A DNA stretch of 50,484 bases from an uncultured Erysipelotrichaceae bacterium. Lineage in GTDB: Bacteria; Bacillota_I; Bacilli_A; Erysipelotrichales; Coprobacillaceae. The DNA is taken from NCBI GenBank assembly GCA_900538465.1, contig UPXV01000020.1:1-50484 (forward strand). Reading direction: 5' to 3'. This document shows, piece by piece, positions 18,586 through 27,326 of the stretch; within the stretch, counting starts at the first letter, position 1; every line of letters begins with the position of its first letter. The notes beneath the pieces were generated by a model. It saw only the letters and a list, made by a program, of their open reading frames with translations, did not search any database and was not told where the DNA came from. A program made the translations under genes and the position numbers.

Positions 18586-19476
18586 TTAATAATAATATAT
18601 TGCAATATATTGACCATCATATTGATACTTTGAACTTGCAAAAGTTGGATCCATTCGACTCCAAACTTCTTTATCAATAAATACATCAGGATTGACCCAT
18701 CCTTCACCTTCTAAATAGACTTCTACCCATGCATGATATTCAATATCCGTATCACCACAAATCAAACGTGCTGGAATATGATTAATTCTTAACATGGCAA
18801 CCATCAAAGAAGCATAATCAAAACAAATTGCTTTTTTTTCAACCAAGAGTTTCTCCAAATCAGGTATAATATATCTTTGCGTTGCTTCTATTGCTTTTTG
18901 ATCATCATATGTTAATGTATCAACAACATATTCATATATGTCTTTAATCCTTTGTAAATCATTTGTATCATCTTTAACAATATCTAAAGCTTTTTGATTA
19001 ACAGAACTTCCTTTTCGATAATCAACCAATTGATTAGGATACAAATAAGGTGAAAGTTCATTTGTTAATTGAACATTTATTTTTTGTGTTTTTAAAATAG
19101 CATATTTTTGCCCTTCTAAATTTTGTAGAACTTTAATAATATATTCTCCATTTCCCATTTGAAGAGGCAATGCAACATATTCCTTTTTATCAATATCATA
19201 ACGATAAGGAAAATCATTATGACTAATTTCAATCTTTATTTTTTTAGAGACCTCTTGTGTGAGTTTAACCATGATATAACCATCAGCGCTATGTGAATAA
19301 TCTATATGAACTGCTCCAACATCCATAACTTTTTCATTTGTTGCTTGAGGAAATAAGATCTCATTTATTTTTATCGAGGGAGATGAGGGGTATTGACTTG
19401 GATATTTTGACTTTGACTTTGAACATCCACTTATGAAAAAAGAAAAGACAAGAAGCAATAAAAAAGTCTTTTTCAT
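18586..19476 (-). CDS. lipoprotein with transglutaminase-like (cysteine protease fold) domain
   Basis: An N-terminal lipoprotein signal (MKKTFLLLLVFSFFISGC) puts the lipidated Cys at 18. A beta-type domain (~35-140) precedes a transglutaminase-core domain with the triad Cys218 (KAICFDYASLM), His248 (EYHAWVEVY) and Asp276 (RMDPTFA). Such domains act as peptidases or protein cross-linking enzymes; the substrate is unknown. It is the first gene of the operon with the GspF/PilT machine (13-base gap) and has a clear promoter upstream. A role in processing or cross-linking surface proteins or the pilus is inference from position. GGAGGG is about 10 bases before the ATG. Confidence 0.85.
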   Translation of the reverse strand: MKKTFLLLLVFSFFISGCSKSKSKYPSQYPSSPSIKINEILFPQATNEKVMDVGAVHIDYSHSADGYIMVKLTQEVSKKIKIEISHNDFPYRYDIDKKEYVALPLQMGNGEYIIKVLQNLEGQKYAILKTQKINVQLTNELSPYLYPNQLVDYRKGSSVNQKALDIVKDDTNDLQRIKDIYEYVVDTLTYDDQKAIEATQRYIIPDLEKLLVEKKAICFDYASLMVAMLRINHIPARLICGDTDIEYHAWVEVYLEGEGWVNPDVFIDKEVWSRMDPTFASSKYQYDGQYIAIYYY

Positions 19477-19501
19477 ATGACATCATCCCTCCTTTGTCTT
19501 T

Positions 19502-19529
19502 ATTATACACTAATTTTGGGATTTAACAA
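19502..19529 (-). promoter_or_regulatory. sigma-A type promoter of the pilus-like operon
   Basis: On the minus strand, TTGTTA (19524-19529), a 16-bp spacer and perfect TATAAT (19502-19507) lie upstream of the lipoprotein gene start at 19476, with GGAGGG between. Confidence 0.7.
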
Positions 19530-19539
19530 ATTCATTTGA

Positions 19540-19567
19540 AAAAGAAAAGGAGAAGTCTTCCTTCTCC
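19540..19567 (-). terminator. terminator after the Hsp70 gene
   Basis: The stem GGAGAAG / CTTCTCC with a 5-base loop is followed on the minus strand by CTTTTCTTTTTC. It separates the chaperone operon from the pilus-like operon. Confidence 0.8.
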
Positions 19568-19572
19568 ACTCT

Positions 19573-21333
19573 CTATGCAAGAGATAAAAGTGGTGCAGCC
19601 ACTTGTTCTAATTGTAATTTTGCAGTTTTGACAGCATCAAACTCCACTTGACTACAATTTTCATAATCCAATTTCTTTGTCATCTTCTTAAAACGAGACA
19701 ATTCATCTTTGATTTGTGATTTGATTGTTTTATCCAATTGTTTTCCTTTTTGTGAAAGTGCCCCTTCTATTTGCATAACTAATGATTCAGCATCATTTTT
19801 AAAGACCAATCTTTCTTTTGTAATAGCATCTTGTTTTTCAAATTGTTGAGCTTCATAAATTGCACGATTAATATCTTCATCTGACATATGCGTTCCATTT
19901 TCAATCGTAATACTTTGCATATTGCCACTTGCCAAATCTTTGGCAGACACACTCACAATACCATTGGCATCTATATCAAAAGTGACTTCAATTTGTGGAA
20001 CTCCACGCATTGCACGTTTGATTTTCTTTAACTTAAATTTTCCTAAACTTTTATTGTCTTTTGCAAGTGGTCTTTCCCCTTGTAAAACATTAATTTCAAC
20101 TTGTGTTTGGAAATTAGAAGATGTTGTAAAGACTTGACTATGACTTGTTGGAATTGTTGTATTTCTTTCAATTAAAGGAGTTGCTACGCCACCAACAGTT
20201 TCAATTGATAATGTTAATGGTGTCACATCTAAAAGTAATACATCATAATTTCCCATTGCAGAAACATCACCAGAAAGTTTTCCTGCTTGAATACTTGCTC
20301 CCATTGCAACACATTCATCAGGGTTCACAGAGTGACTTGGTGTAATTCCTGTCACTTCTTTGATTTTATCTTGGACAGCAGGAATTCTTGATGAACCCCC
20401 AACCAAAATAATTTTATCTAATTCAGCTGGTAATAAACGAGCATCATTTAAAGCATTTTGCATTGGTAGAACAACTCTTTCAACCAATTGTTGTGTTAAA
20501 CGATTAAATTGTTCTTTTGAAATAGTCATTTCTAAGTTTTGTGGTCCTTGACTTGTTGTTGTGATAAAAGGAAGAGAAATGGTTGCAACTGCCATAGATG
20601 ACAATTCCACTTTAGCTTTTTCAGCTGCTTCCACAATACGTTGTGTAGCCATTAAATCTCTAGAAAGATCAATTCCTGTTTGTTTTAAAAATTCACTTTG
20701 AATAAAATGAGCTAAGCATTCATTGAAATCATCACCACCCAAATGATTATCTCCAGATGTTGATAAAACTTCAATAACCCCATTACCAATTTCAATAATA
20801 GAAACATCAAATGTTCCTCCACCCAAATCAAATACCATGACTTTTTGACCATAACTATTTTCTAATCCATAAGCCAAAGCGGCTGCAGTGGGTTCATTGA
20901 TAATTCTTAAAACTTCTAATCCAGCAATTTTTCCAGCATCTTTCGTTGCTTGACGTTGGGCATCATTAAAATAAGCAGGAACAGTAATAACAGCTTGTTT
21001 GACTTCTTCATTTAAATAACTTTCAGCATCAATTTTTAATTTTTGTAAAACCATTGCTGAAATTTCTTGAGGTGTATAAGTTTTCCCATTGATTGTTTGT
21101 GTAAAGTTTGTTCCCATTTCACGTTTAATTGATGAAATTGTTCCTGTTGGATTTGTTGCTGCTTGTCGTTTTGCAGCTTCTCCTACTAATCGTTTTCCAT
21201 CTTTAGTAAAGGCCACAATACTTGGTGTTGTTTTCATTCCTTCGTGATTTGGAATAATTGTTGTTTTTCCATTTTCAATAAGAGCCATACAGCTATTTGT
21301 TGTTCCTAAATCAATACCAATAATTTTACTCAT
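19573..21333 (-). CDS. Hsp70 (DnaK-type) chaperone, probably a second paralogue
   Basis: ATP-dependent Hsp70: phosphate 1 motif IGIDLGTTNS at the N-terminus, VFDLGGGTFDVS (phosphate 2), ILVGGSSRIPAVQ (adenosine), linker LLLDVTPLTLS, and a beta substrate domain with NTTIPTSHSQVF. It is 586 residues, shorter than the usual 605-640, and ends at APLLSLA without the acidic EEVD-like tail. The gene lies after a J-domain gene (15-base gap) and a DUF5685 gene, not in an hrcA-grpE-dnaK-dnaJ order, and no CIRCE element is visible. That suggests a dedicated Hsp70 of this trio rather than the main DnaK, which would be elsewhere. It could be the only dnaK; a genome check would tell. Confidence 0.85.
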   Translation of the reverse strand: MSKIIGIDLGTTNSCMALIENGKTTIIPNHEGMKTTPSIVAFTKDGKRLVGEAAKRQAATNPTGTISSIKREMGTNFTQTINGKTYTPQEISAMVLQKLKIDAESYLNEEVKQAVITVPAYFNDAQRQATKDAGKIAGLEVLRIINEPTAAALAYGLENSYGQKVMVFDLGGGTFDVSIIEIGNGVIEVLSTSGDNHLGGDDFNECLAHFIQSEFLKQTGIDLSRDLMATQRIVEAAEKAKVELSSMAVATISLPFITTTSQGPQNLEMTISKEQFNRLTQQLVERVVLPMQNALNDARLLPAELDKIILVGGSSRIPAVQDKIKEVTGITPSHSVNPDECVAMGASIQAGKLSGDVSAMGNYDVLLLDVTPLTLSIETVGGVATPLIERNTTIPTSHSQVFTTSSNFQTQVEINVLQGERPLAKDNKSLGKFKLKKIKRAMRGVPQIEVTFDIDANGIVSVSAKDLASGNMQSITIENGTHMSDEDINRAIYEAQQFEKQDAITKERLVFKNDAESLVMQIEGALSQKGKQLDKTIKSQIKDELSRFKKMTKKLDYENCSQVEFDAVKTAKLQLEQVAAPLLSLA

Positions 21334-21348
21334 CTTTCTTCTCCTTCA

Positions 21349-21951
21349 TTAACATCTACAACAACATGTCATAAATAATTGTAACATCATAAAACTATAA
21401 CAACAGTTCACTGCTGAATAAGGTGAACCATAAGTTTGTTGGGTTGAACGATATTGTCCTTGTCCAGCTTGTAATTGTTGAACCAAAAACAAATATTGTA
21501 AATTCCCTGGTTCCATTTGAGCAGCTGTTTTGGCATAATCCAAAGCTGTCACATTATTCCCAATGCCATTCATCGCAATCGCACTATAATAAAACCAAAC
21601 GGAATTTCTTGTACGAATTTGTTCTAAAACATTTAATGCCTCTTGAAAACGATTGGCTTGGATATAGGCTGCTGCATCTTGAAATGCCGTTTGCTCATTT
21701 CCATTGTATTGATATGATGATTGATTTGTTGATTGACCACCATAATTTTGATTTGTAAAACCACGTTTACGACTATCCATAATTGTTTTATAAGCATTTT
21801 GAACTTGTTTAAACTTTTCTGTATATTCTGCTTGATGCTCACTATTGATATTAGCATCAGGATGATATTTTTTACTTAATGCACGATAGGCTTGTTTCAC
21901 TTCATCATCTGTAGCACTTGGTGAAATACCTAAAATTTGATACGGATCCAT
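21349..21951 (-). CDS. J-domain protein with TPR-like region and Cys-rich tail
   Basis: Residues 1-65 are a J domain (MDPYQILGISPSATDDEVKQ) with the HPD motif at 30-32, needed to stimulate Hsp70 ATPase. A Gln/Asn-rich linker follows, then two helical repeats of TPR type (AFQDAAAYIQANRFQEALNVLEQI; VWFYYSAIAMNGIGNNVTALDYAKTAAQMEPGN). The tail is unusual: CCYSFMMLQLFMTCCCRC, six Cys in 18 residues with hydrophobic residues between, suggesting metal binding or membrane contact. No DnaJ zinc-finger or C-terminal substrate domains are present. Its ATG overlaps the DUF5685 stop (TAATG), so translation is coupled, and the Hsp70 gene follows. Confidence 0.85.
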   Translation of the reverse strand: MDPYQILGISPSATDDEVKQAYRALSKKYHPDANINSEHQAEYTEKFKQVQNAYKTIMDSRKRGFTNQNYGGQSTNQSSYQYNGNEQTAFQDAAAYIQANRFQEALNVLEQIRTRNSVWFYYSAIAMNGIGNNVTALDYAKTAAQMEPGNLQYLFLVQQLQAGQGQYRSTQQTYGSPYSAVNCCYSFMMLQLFMTCCCRC

Positions 21952-22784
21952 TACTTTTTATCCCCCATTCTTTTTTGCTTCCTTAACATATAGCGACTCC
22001 AAACACCACTATAAAGGATATTCCTCATAATTTCAACATTTTCTATAATTGGTAATGCTTCAAAAGCCATTGTTGCTTGTGAAATCATCATTTCTAAAAG
22101 ATCTTGACACCACTCATCAAAATGATCTTCTTGATATTTTTGACTAAAGGGATTATAAGTCTTCTTCTTTAAATCCTCTTCAATATCATCATAAGCATCC
22201 ATAATATATATAAACTTTCCAAGATAAAATCCCATTTGATATAAATCATCAAAAAAGATATCATCTTTATATGTCCAAATAGCTGCCAAAGCTTTTCCAA
22301 AACAACCAGAAACATCATCAATATTTTCATGATTATTTTTTTCATATTCATGAATCTGTTTTAAATTGTTTTCAATGATTTCTATTTTATCTGGATATTC
22401 AGCTTTAATTTGAAGAAATGCTTTTTTTAAAATATGTCGATAACTCCCTTTGACAAGACTTTTTTCATCTAGCCAATCATCTTCACATTTAAAATAAGTC
22501 AAAACAATTGTCATCTTTGCTGCATAATCAATACATTCATTGGTTAATTTTAAATGTTTTTTCATTGGATGAATCAAACATCGGCTTTTTTCTTTTTGCG
22601 TTTGAGGTTCATATAAACCACTCAATAACAAACCCAAAAAAGTCATATCAAAATTCAAAGAGATCTGACCTTTCAAGCCATATTTATCCCTTAAAGTCTG
22701 ACATAACCCACAATAAAAAGATTGATAGACATCTAATTCTCTTAACTTTAATTCTTGCTTATTAACAACAACATATCCAAACAT
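21951..22784 (-). CDS. DUF5685 family protein, possible isoprenoid-synthase fold
   Basis: The start MFGYVVVNKQ is chosen for GGGGAAG before it; an ATG 18 bases earlier has no site. The sequence fits what I know of DUF5685: LKLRELDVYQSFYCGLCQTL, the Cys-His pattern RCLIHP, and a GCFGKALAAIW helix. Function is not established. It is all-helical in appearance and has two acidic motifs, EDDWLDE (101-107) and DAYDDIEEDLKKKTYNP (196-212). These line up in kind and spacing with the two Asp-rich motifs of squalene/phytoene synthases (DDxxDE, and DxxED followed by a Gly/Lys-rich turn and Y-x-P). It is first gene of the trio with a J-domain protein and Hsp70, so the chaperones may serve it or its membrane target. 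Confidence 0.75.
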   Translation of the reverse strand: MFGYVVVNKQELKLRELDVYQSFYCGLCQTLRDKYGLKGQISLNFDMTFLGLLLSGLYEPQTQKEKSRCLIHPMKKHLKLTNECIDYAAKMTIVLTYFKCEDDWLDEKSLVKGSYRHILKKAFLQIKAEYPDKIEIIENNLKQIHEYEKNNHENIDDVSGCFGKALAAIWTYKDDIFFDDLYQMGFYLGKFIYIMDAYDDIEEDLKKKTYNPFSQKYQEDHFDEWCQDLLEMMISQATMAFEALPIIENVEIMRNILYSGVWSRYMLRKQKRMGDKK

Positions 22785-22808
22785 GATCTCTTCCCCATTC
22801 ATTAATTG

Positions 22809-22837
22809 TTATTAGTATATGCCTAACATGTTAACAA
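22809..22837 (-). promoter_or_regulatory. promoter of the DUF5685/J-domain/Hsp70 operon
   Basis: On the minus strand, TTGTTA (22832-22837), a 17-bp spacer and TAATAA (22809-22814). No CIRCE-type inverted repeat is present, so HrcA heat-shock control is not indicated. Confidence 0.55.
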
Positions 22838-22874
22838 TAAATGAACAGATTTCTATTTTAAGACAATAAAAGAA

Positions 22875-22906
22875 AAGAAAATATGAATTTTCATCCACAT
22901 TTTCTT
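22875..22906 (-). terminator. terminator of the chemosensory operon
   Basis: An 11-bp stem AAGAAAATGTG / CATATTTTCTT (one G-U pair in the RNA) with a 10-base loop is followed on the minus strand by TTTTCTTTTA. It starts at the cheW stop codon. Confidence 0.7.
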
Positions 22907-23333
22907 AATTTTCATCAGCAATCAATAATTCAACTGTCTTTTCTATATCAATCAGATAATAAACATCTTCCTCATATTGATAAATATGAGAAATAGACCA
23001 TATTTCTGACATAAAGTCATGTTTATTTTCAATTAAATCTAAAGTATTGAAACCAAGTAATAATGGTTCCTCATCAATCACAATACCAAATCGACAACTT
23101 TCACATGTCACAACAAGAATAGTCGCATCTAAAACAGTACAATCTTGTTTATATTCAAGTTGTAAAACTGGTAACATTTCTCCTTTAAAATGGAAGACAC
23201 CTAAATAATATTTTGGTAAACAAGGAATCTTAGAAATTTTAACATGCGTACATATCTCAACCATATTTTCAAATGGAATTAAATAATTTTTTTGTTGACT
23301 ATGTAAACATAAAATATTTTGTTTCTGATCCAT
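22905..23333 (-). CDS. cheW: CheW-like coupling protein (operon-distal copy)
   Basis: The start MDQKQNILCL overlaps the cheA stop (TAATG), with GGGGAT before it. The product is a single CheW/SH3-like domain: YLIPFENMVEIC, then ISKIPCLPKYYLGVFHFKGEMLPVLQL, VTCESCRFGIVIDEEPLLLGF, and ISHIYQYEEDVYYLIDIEKTVE. CheW links receptors to the CheA kinase in the array. A second, shorter CheW lies at the other end of the operon. This copy has several Cys (CESC) that are not part of the family pattern. Confidence 0.85.
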   Translation of the reverse strand: MDQKQNILCLHSQQKNYLIPFENMVEICTHVKISKIPCLPKYYLGVFHFKGEMLPVLQLEYKQDCTVLDATILVVTCESCRFGIVIDEEPLLLGFNTLDLIENKHDFMSEIWSISHIYQYEEDVYYLIDIEKTVELLIADEN

Positions 23334-25264
23334 TATAAATCCCCATCCTTCCATTTTTCAATTAATAATTCTAAATCTAAATTCAAACAGATTTCTCCTT
23401 TACTTAGTAAGCTCATACCGCTGATACCACTCATATTTCGATATCGATTTCCAAGTAAAGCAGGTAAATGTTTAATTAACAAACGTTGATTGTTATCAAC
23501 ACGATCAACCAAAAGACAACCTAAATGTGTTGCTGTTTTAAAATAAACAAAAATAGCATCATCCTTCTCTTCTTCATCGATTCCATAATCCTCTTTCAAA
23601 TTTATAAAAGGAATCATTTGTTCTTCAGTCACAACATATTGTTTTCCTTCAATCATTTGAACCATATTGAGATTCGCCTTTTGGAAATAGTAAACATATC
23701 TGCTAGGAACACAACAATGATATTCACCAATTTGAAAACGAATCGAATCCACTGTTGCGAGTGATAAAGGTAGCGTCAATATAAAAGTTGAACCAAGCCC
23801 CAATTCACTTTCAATATATATATGACCACCAACATCTTCTAAAATATGCGCCACAACATCTAATCCCACACCTCTACCAGAATATTCATTAACTTCTTTA
23901 TTTGTTGTAAAACCTGGTATAAGAATAATTTTTAATAATTCTGAGTGCTCATATTCTTCAAAAGGTCTATCGACAAGGCCTTTGTCAGCAGCCTGTTGAT
24001 ATATTTTTTTCACATCTATACCTTGCCCATCATCGGATAAAGCAACATAAAGTTCACCTCTTTTGATGGAAACATCAAAAGTAATTTTTCCTTTGGTATC
24101 TTTTTGTACTTGAATTCTTTCTTGAGGCCTTTCAATACCATGATCAACAGCATTTCTCAAAATATGAATCAAAGCATCACCTAGATATTCAACAATCTTT
24201 TGATCAGCCTCAATATCACCACAATTAACGATGAGATCTGCTTCTTTATCTTGTGACTGACAAATATCTCTTAGAGTTCTTCTTAATTTTGGAACAATTT
24301 GTTGAACAGACCTAAGTCTCATTTCAATGATAATATCTTCTAATTGATGAGACAATTGTTCCAAATGATAAACAGCACCATCTTCAAAATCTTCAATACC
24401 CATTTCTTCAAGATGCTCATGTAAATATTGAATATTCATCATAAATTCATTAGAAATATTTTCTAAAACATCTAATTTCTTTTGTTGAATTTGTGCAGTC
24501 GCAACTTGTAAATCTATTTTTCTATTTGTTTTGCTTTTTCGCTCAACGATTTCACATTTATGAACAAAGAGTCCATTTTGTAAAGTCTTAAAGACTGTTT
24601 CAAAATCATCTGAATTGATACATAAATAAAAGCCATATTTTTGAATCATTTCAGCACCAGAAGAGTCATCTAAATCAACTGGATATGTTTCTAATTTTTG
24701 ACATTTCTTTTCAATTTGATGAACGAGCATAAAAGCACGAATATTTTCCATGCGACACTCTTTTTCAAAAGTGATTTTAACCAATCTTCCATCTGATTTG
24801 AGATAATCTTCTATATCAAAAGCCACTGTTTCAGATGGTTTCATTTGTTTTGTTGATAATTGCTGATGATATTCATCAGCACGACTTTGTAATTCATTTG
24901 TTGATGTTGGTTGGTAATCTTCATCCAACATAGCATTTAATTCTTTTTCAATAAAATCAAAAATATCAAACAACAGATTATAAAGTATTTTATCATCTAT
25001 CTCAATACTTCTTTGATAATCACGATAAACGGAAAAAACATCTTCCATTTTATGAGTTAAAGTGGATAATCCTTCCAATCCCATCATAGCTGAAGAACTT
25101 TTCATCGTATGCATGATACGAAAAATATTTTGAATATCTTCAACACTTAAACAATGACTATCTTCACTATTAAGGAGAATAATATTTAATTGTTCTATTA
25201 ATTGATGTGTTTCAGCCAAGTAAACCTCAAGCATTGCACTTGAATCTTTATCAAAAAATCCCAT
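23333..25264 (-). CDS. cheA: chemotaxis histidine kinase CheA
   Basis: The start MGFFDKDSSA is preferred (GAGG about 9 bases before) over a GTG six bases earlier. Domains in order: Hpt with phospho-acceptor His52 (IMHTMKSSSAMMG), a P2-like region (~150-240, ITFEKECRMENIRAFMLVHQIE) for CheY/CheB docking, a P3 dimer helix pair (~265-310), a P4 ATPase with N box ILRNAVDHGIERP, G1 DDGQGID and G2 YSGRGVGLDVV, and a C-terminal P5 CheW-like domain. Length ~643 is normal. It should phosphorylate CheY (29007-29381) and perhaps the receiver-GGDEF protein directly upstream. No cheB is found here. Confidence 0.92.
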   Translation of the reverse strand: MGFFDKDSSAMLEVYLAETHQLIEQLNIILLNSEDSHCLSVEDIQNIFRIMHTMKSSSAMMGLEGLSTLTHKMEDVFSVYRDYQRSIEIDDKILYNLLFDIFDFIEKELNAMLDEDYQPTSTNELQSRADEYHQQLSTKQMKPSETVAFDIEDYLKSDGRLVKITFEKECRMENIRAFMLVHQIEKKCQKLETYPVDLDDSSGAEMIQKYGFYLCINSDDFETVFKTLQNGLFVHKCEIVERKSKTNRKIDLQVATAQIQQKKLDVLENISNEFMMNIQYLHEHLEEMGIEDFEDGAVYHLEQLSHQLEDIIIEMRLRSVQQIVPKLRRTLRDICQSQDKEADLIVNCGDIEADQKIVEYLGDALIHILRNAVDHGIERPQERIQVQKDTKGKITFDVSIKRGELYVALSDDGQGIDVKKIYQQAADKGLVDRPFEEYEHSELLKIILIPGFTTNKEVNEYSGRGVGLDVVAHILEDVGGHIYIESELGLGSTFILTLPLSLATVDSIRFQIGEYHCCVPSRYVYYFQKANLNMVQMIEGKQYVVTEEQMIPFINLKEDYGIDEEEKDDAIFVYFKTATHLGCLLVDRVDNNQRLLIKHLPALLGNRYRNMSGISGMSLLSKGEICLNLDLELLIEKWKDGDL

Positions 25265-25266
25265 AA

Positions 25267-26211
25267 TCACACGCCTCTTTGTTCTTCAAGATACAAAACA
25301 CAGCAATTTTTTCCTTGTTTCTTCCCTTGATATAATGCTAAATCAGCATAATGAATATTTTCATCAATCTCTAATTGAGAATTATACTCAAACATTCCAA
25401 AAGTCATTGTACATGAGAATGATTGATTTTTTTGTAAAATAACAAAACTTTCAATTTCGCTACGAATATCTTCAATCATTTGTCTTGCTTGTTGATTTGT
25501 TAAATCATATAAAACAATTAAAAATTCTTCTCCACCCCAACGAATCGTATGATGTTTAATACTTAATGAATTTAATATTTCTGCAAAACAAATTAAGACT
25601 TTATCACCAGCTTCATGCCCATAAGTATCATTAATCACTTTAAAATTATCAATATCACTTAAAACAAAATAATGATTGGTATTTTCAGATTGATGATTCA
25701 TTAATTCTTCAGGTAAATTTTCACTGACAAAACGACGATTATATAATCCCGTTAAACTATCACGATAAGCAATATAATTCAACTTTTCCATATTACTTTT
25801 CAAAAGTTCATTTTGAGCACATAATTCATCCCGTTGCTTTTTTATCAATAATTGATTTTTAATACGTGATAATAATTCTTCGTTGATAAATGGCTTTTTG
25901 ATATAATCATAAGCTCCTGATGACAATCCTTTAATAACATCTAAATTTTGATCACGCGCTGTTAAAAAGACAATACTTGCATGATGAACATCAACTTCTT
26001 TAATTTTATAAATCAAATCAAAGCCTTCGATATCTGGCAAAATAATATCCAAAATAATTAAATCAGGACGAACTTGTGGTATCATTTTCAAAGCCTCTTG
26101 ACCAGTATGAACATCATAAACAGTCACTGGCAAAACACTTAAAATCGATTTCACTTGTTCACATATCAGCAAACTATCATCTACAATCAATACTTTTTGT
26201 TTTTTTATCAT
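25267..26211 (-). CDS. response regulator diguanylate cyclase (REC-GGDEF)
   Basis: Residues 1-125 form a receiver with the acidic pair in VLIVDDSLL, phospho-Asp in LIILDIILPD, Thr in IVFLTARD and Lys in YIKKPF. A coiled linker (~125-150) precedes a GGDEF domain with SDIDNFKVINDTYGHEAGD and active-site WGGEEF, so the cyclase should be active. The product-inhibition I-site (RxxD five residues before the signature) is SIKH here, so feedback inhibition is probably missing. The gene lies between cheA and cheD in one operon, so CheA~P is the likely phosphodonor. The architecture is like PleD/WspR and ties chemosensing to c-di-GMP. Confidence 0.9.
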   Translation of the reverse strand: MIKKQKVLIVDDSLLICEQVKSILSVLPVTVYDVHTGQEALKMIPQVRPDLIILDIILPDIEGFDLIYKIKEVDVHHASIVFLTARDQNLDVIKGLSSGAYDYIKKPFINEELLSRIKNQLLIKKQRDELCAQNELLKSNMEKLNYIAYRDSLTGLYNRRFVSENLPEELMNHQSENTNHYFVLSDIDNFKVINDTYGHEAGDKVLICFAEILNSLSIKHHTIRWGGEEFLIVLYDLTNQQARQMIEDIRSEIESFVILQKNQSFSCTMTFGMFEYNSQLEIDENIHYADLALYQGKKQGKNCCVLYLEEQRGV

Positions 26212-26224
26212 CTGTACCCCACCT

Positions 26225-26698
26225 TTATATGACCCTATCTTTTCTCAAAGAATGAATCTCTAATCGCCCATCTAATGCATAAAATGTAATTGTTCTCCCG
26301 TAGTTTTCACCAACATCTTCAGCTATAATTTGAATTTTTTCTCTTTTTAAAATATCACATACCGTTTGAATGTTTTGTTTCCCAATTTGCCATTGTGGTT
26401 GAATCGATGTAAACATTTCTGCACCACCTGCAATTTTAGCAACGATATGTCTTCGATTTGCTCCTGCTTTAATCATTTCATTGATTAAAAAATGAACACC
26501 TAAATCTGCATACTTATATTTATCTTGAAAAGGTTTATCAATTGGATGATGAGGCAAAACAATATGTGCCATTGCTCCAATATGATGATAAGCATCATAC
26601 AAACAAACACCAATACATGAACCTAATGCATAAGAAATCAAAGCATCATCATTGAAGGCAATTTTTCCTTCCCCAATGCCAACAACTATTTTTTTCAT
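26225..26698 (-). CDS. cheD: CheD receptor deamidase
   Basis: The 157-residue protein fits CheD: VVGIGEGKIAFNDDALISYALGSCIGVCLYD holds the catalytic Cys (GSC), GAMAHIVLPH the catalytic His, and AKIAGGAEMF and GENYGRTITFYALDGR the rest of the fold. It deamidates receptor Gln residues and binds CheC. It lies 8 bases after cheC, matching the usual CheC-CheD pairing in Gram-positive adaptation. Confidence 0.92.
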   Translation of the reverse strand: MKKIVVGIGEGKIAFNDDALISYALGSCIGVCLYDAYHHIGAMAHIVLPHHPIDKPFQDKYKYADLGVHFLINEMIKAGANRRHIVAKIAGGAEMFTSIQPQWQIGKQNIQTVCDILKREKIQIIAEDVGENYGRTITFYALDGRLEIHSLRKDRVI

Positions 26699-26706
26699 TG
26701 TGTGAA

Positions 26707-27315
26707 CTATTTTAATAAATGTGAAAGGCTTTGAAGAAAATCATAGTCTGGAAGGAAGAGAATATGACTTTTAAAATTTTCTTCATCAAGTTTAAAGATT
26801 GTTTCAATCATCAAGATTTCATCATTTGTAAAAGCAAAATGAGAAATCGGTACATTTAAAATAGCACCAGCCATATCAACACATAAACTTGGAACATAAC
26901 AATGAATATCCAATTTCAAAAGACGATTCATCGCTGTCGCATATGCATTGCAAACAATATTTCCCATCTCACATAATAATGATTCTTGAAGTTCACTTAA
27001 ACTCGTAAAATCATTTAAAGACTCTTGAAGCAAAATCTGAACAATTTTCTTTGCCAGTGATTGATCAATCAAAAACAAGAACAATCCAGAAATCTCTCCC
27101 TTTGCCTCCACAAATATACCTACATGCACATCATCAACTTTCCCAAGAAAGTGATAGACCTGTTGATAATGCATGAAATGAACTGTAGATAATTCCATTT
27201 CAAAAGAAACATTTAAAAATTGTGATAAAGCAGTCACGGCATTACCTGTCCCAATATTACCTAATTCCTGCAGAAAATCATGTAACAATTCTTCGTTTTC
27301 TAAAATATCATTCAT
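26707..27315 (-). CDS. cheC: CheC CheY-P phosphatase
   Basis: The start is the ATG after GGTGAAAGAT; an upstream GTG overlapping the mcp stop is less likely. Two copies of the CheC/CheX/FliY active-site motif are present: ELGNIGTGNAVTALSQFL near residue 16 and EMGNIVCNAYATAMNRLL near residue 105, each with the E-x-x-N pair. It should hydrolyse CheY-P and be stimulated by CheD. With no cheB seen, adaptation would rest on CheC/CheD and CheR. Confidence 0.88.
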   Translation of the reverse strand: MNDILENEELLHDFLQELGNIGTGNAVTALSQFLNVSFEMELSTVHFMHYQQVYHFLGKVDDVHVGIFVEAKGEISGLFLFLIDQSLAKKIVQILLQESLNDFTSLSELQESLLCEMGNIVCNAYATAMNRLLKLDIHCYVPSLCVDMAGAILNVPISHFAFTNDEILMIETIFKLDEENFKSHILFLPDYDFLQSLSHLLK

Positions 27316-27326
27316 ATCTTTCACCA

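Noticed and set aside
21334..21348. CIRCE or heat-shock element before the Hsp70 gene
   Set aside because: The gap to the J-domain gene is 15 bases and holds only a ribosome site; no CIRCE-type inverted repeat is seen here or before the DUF5685 gene.
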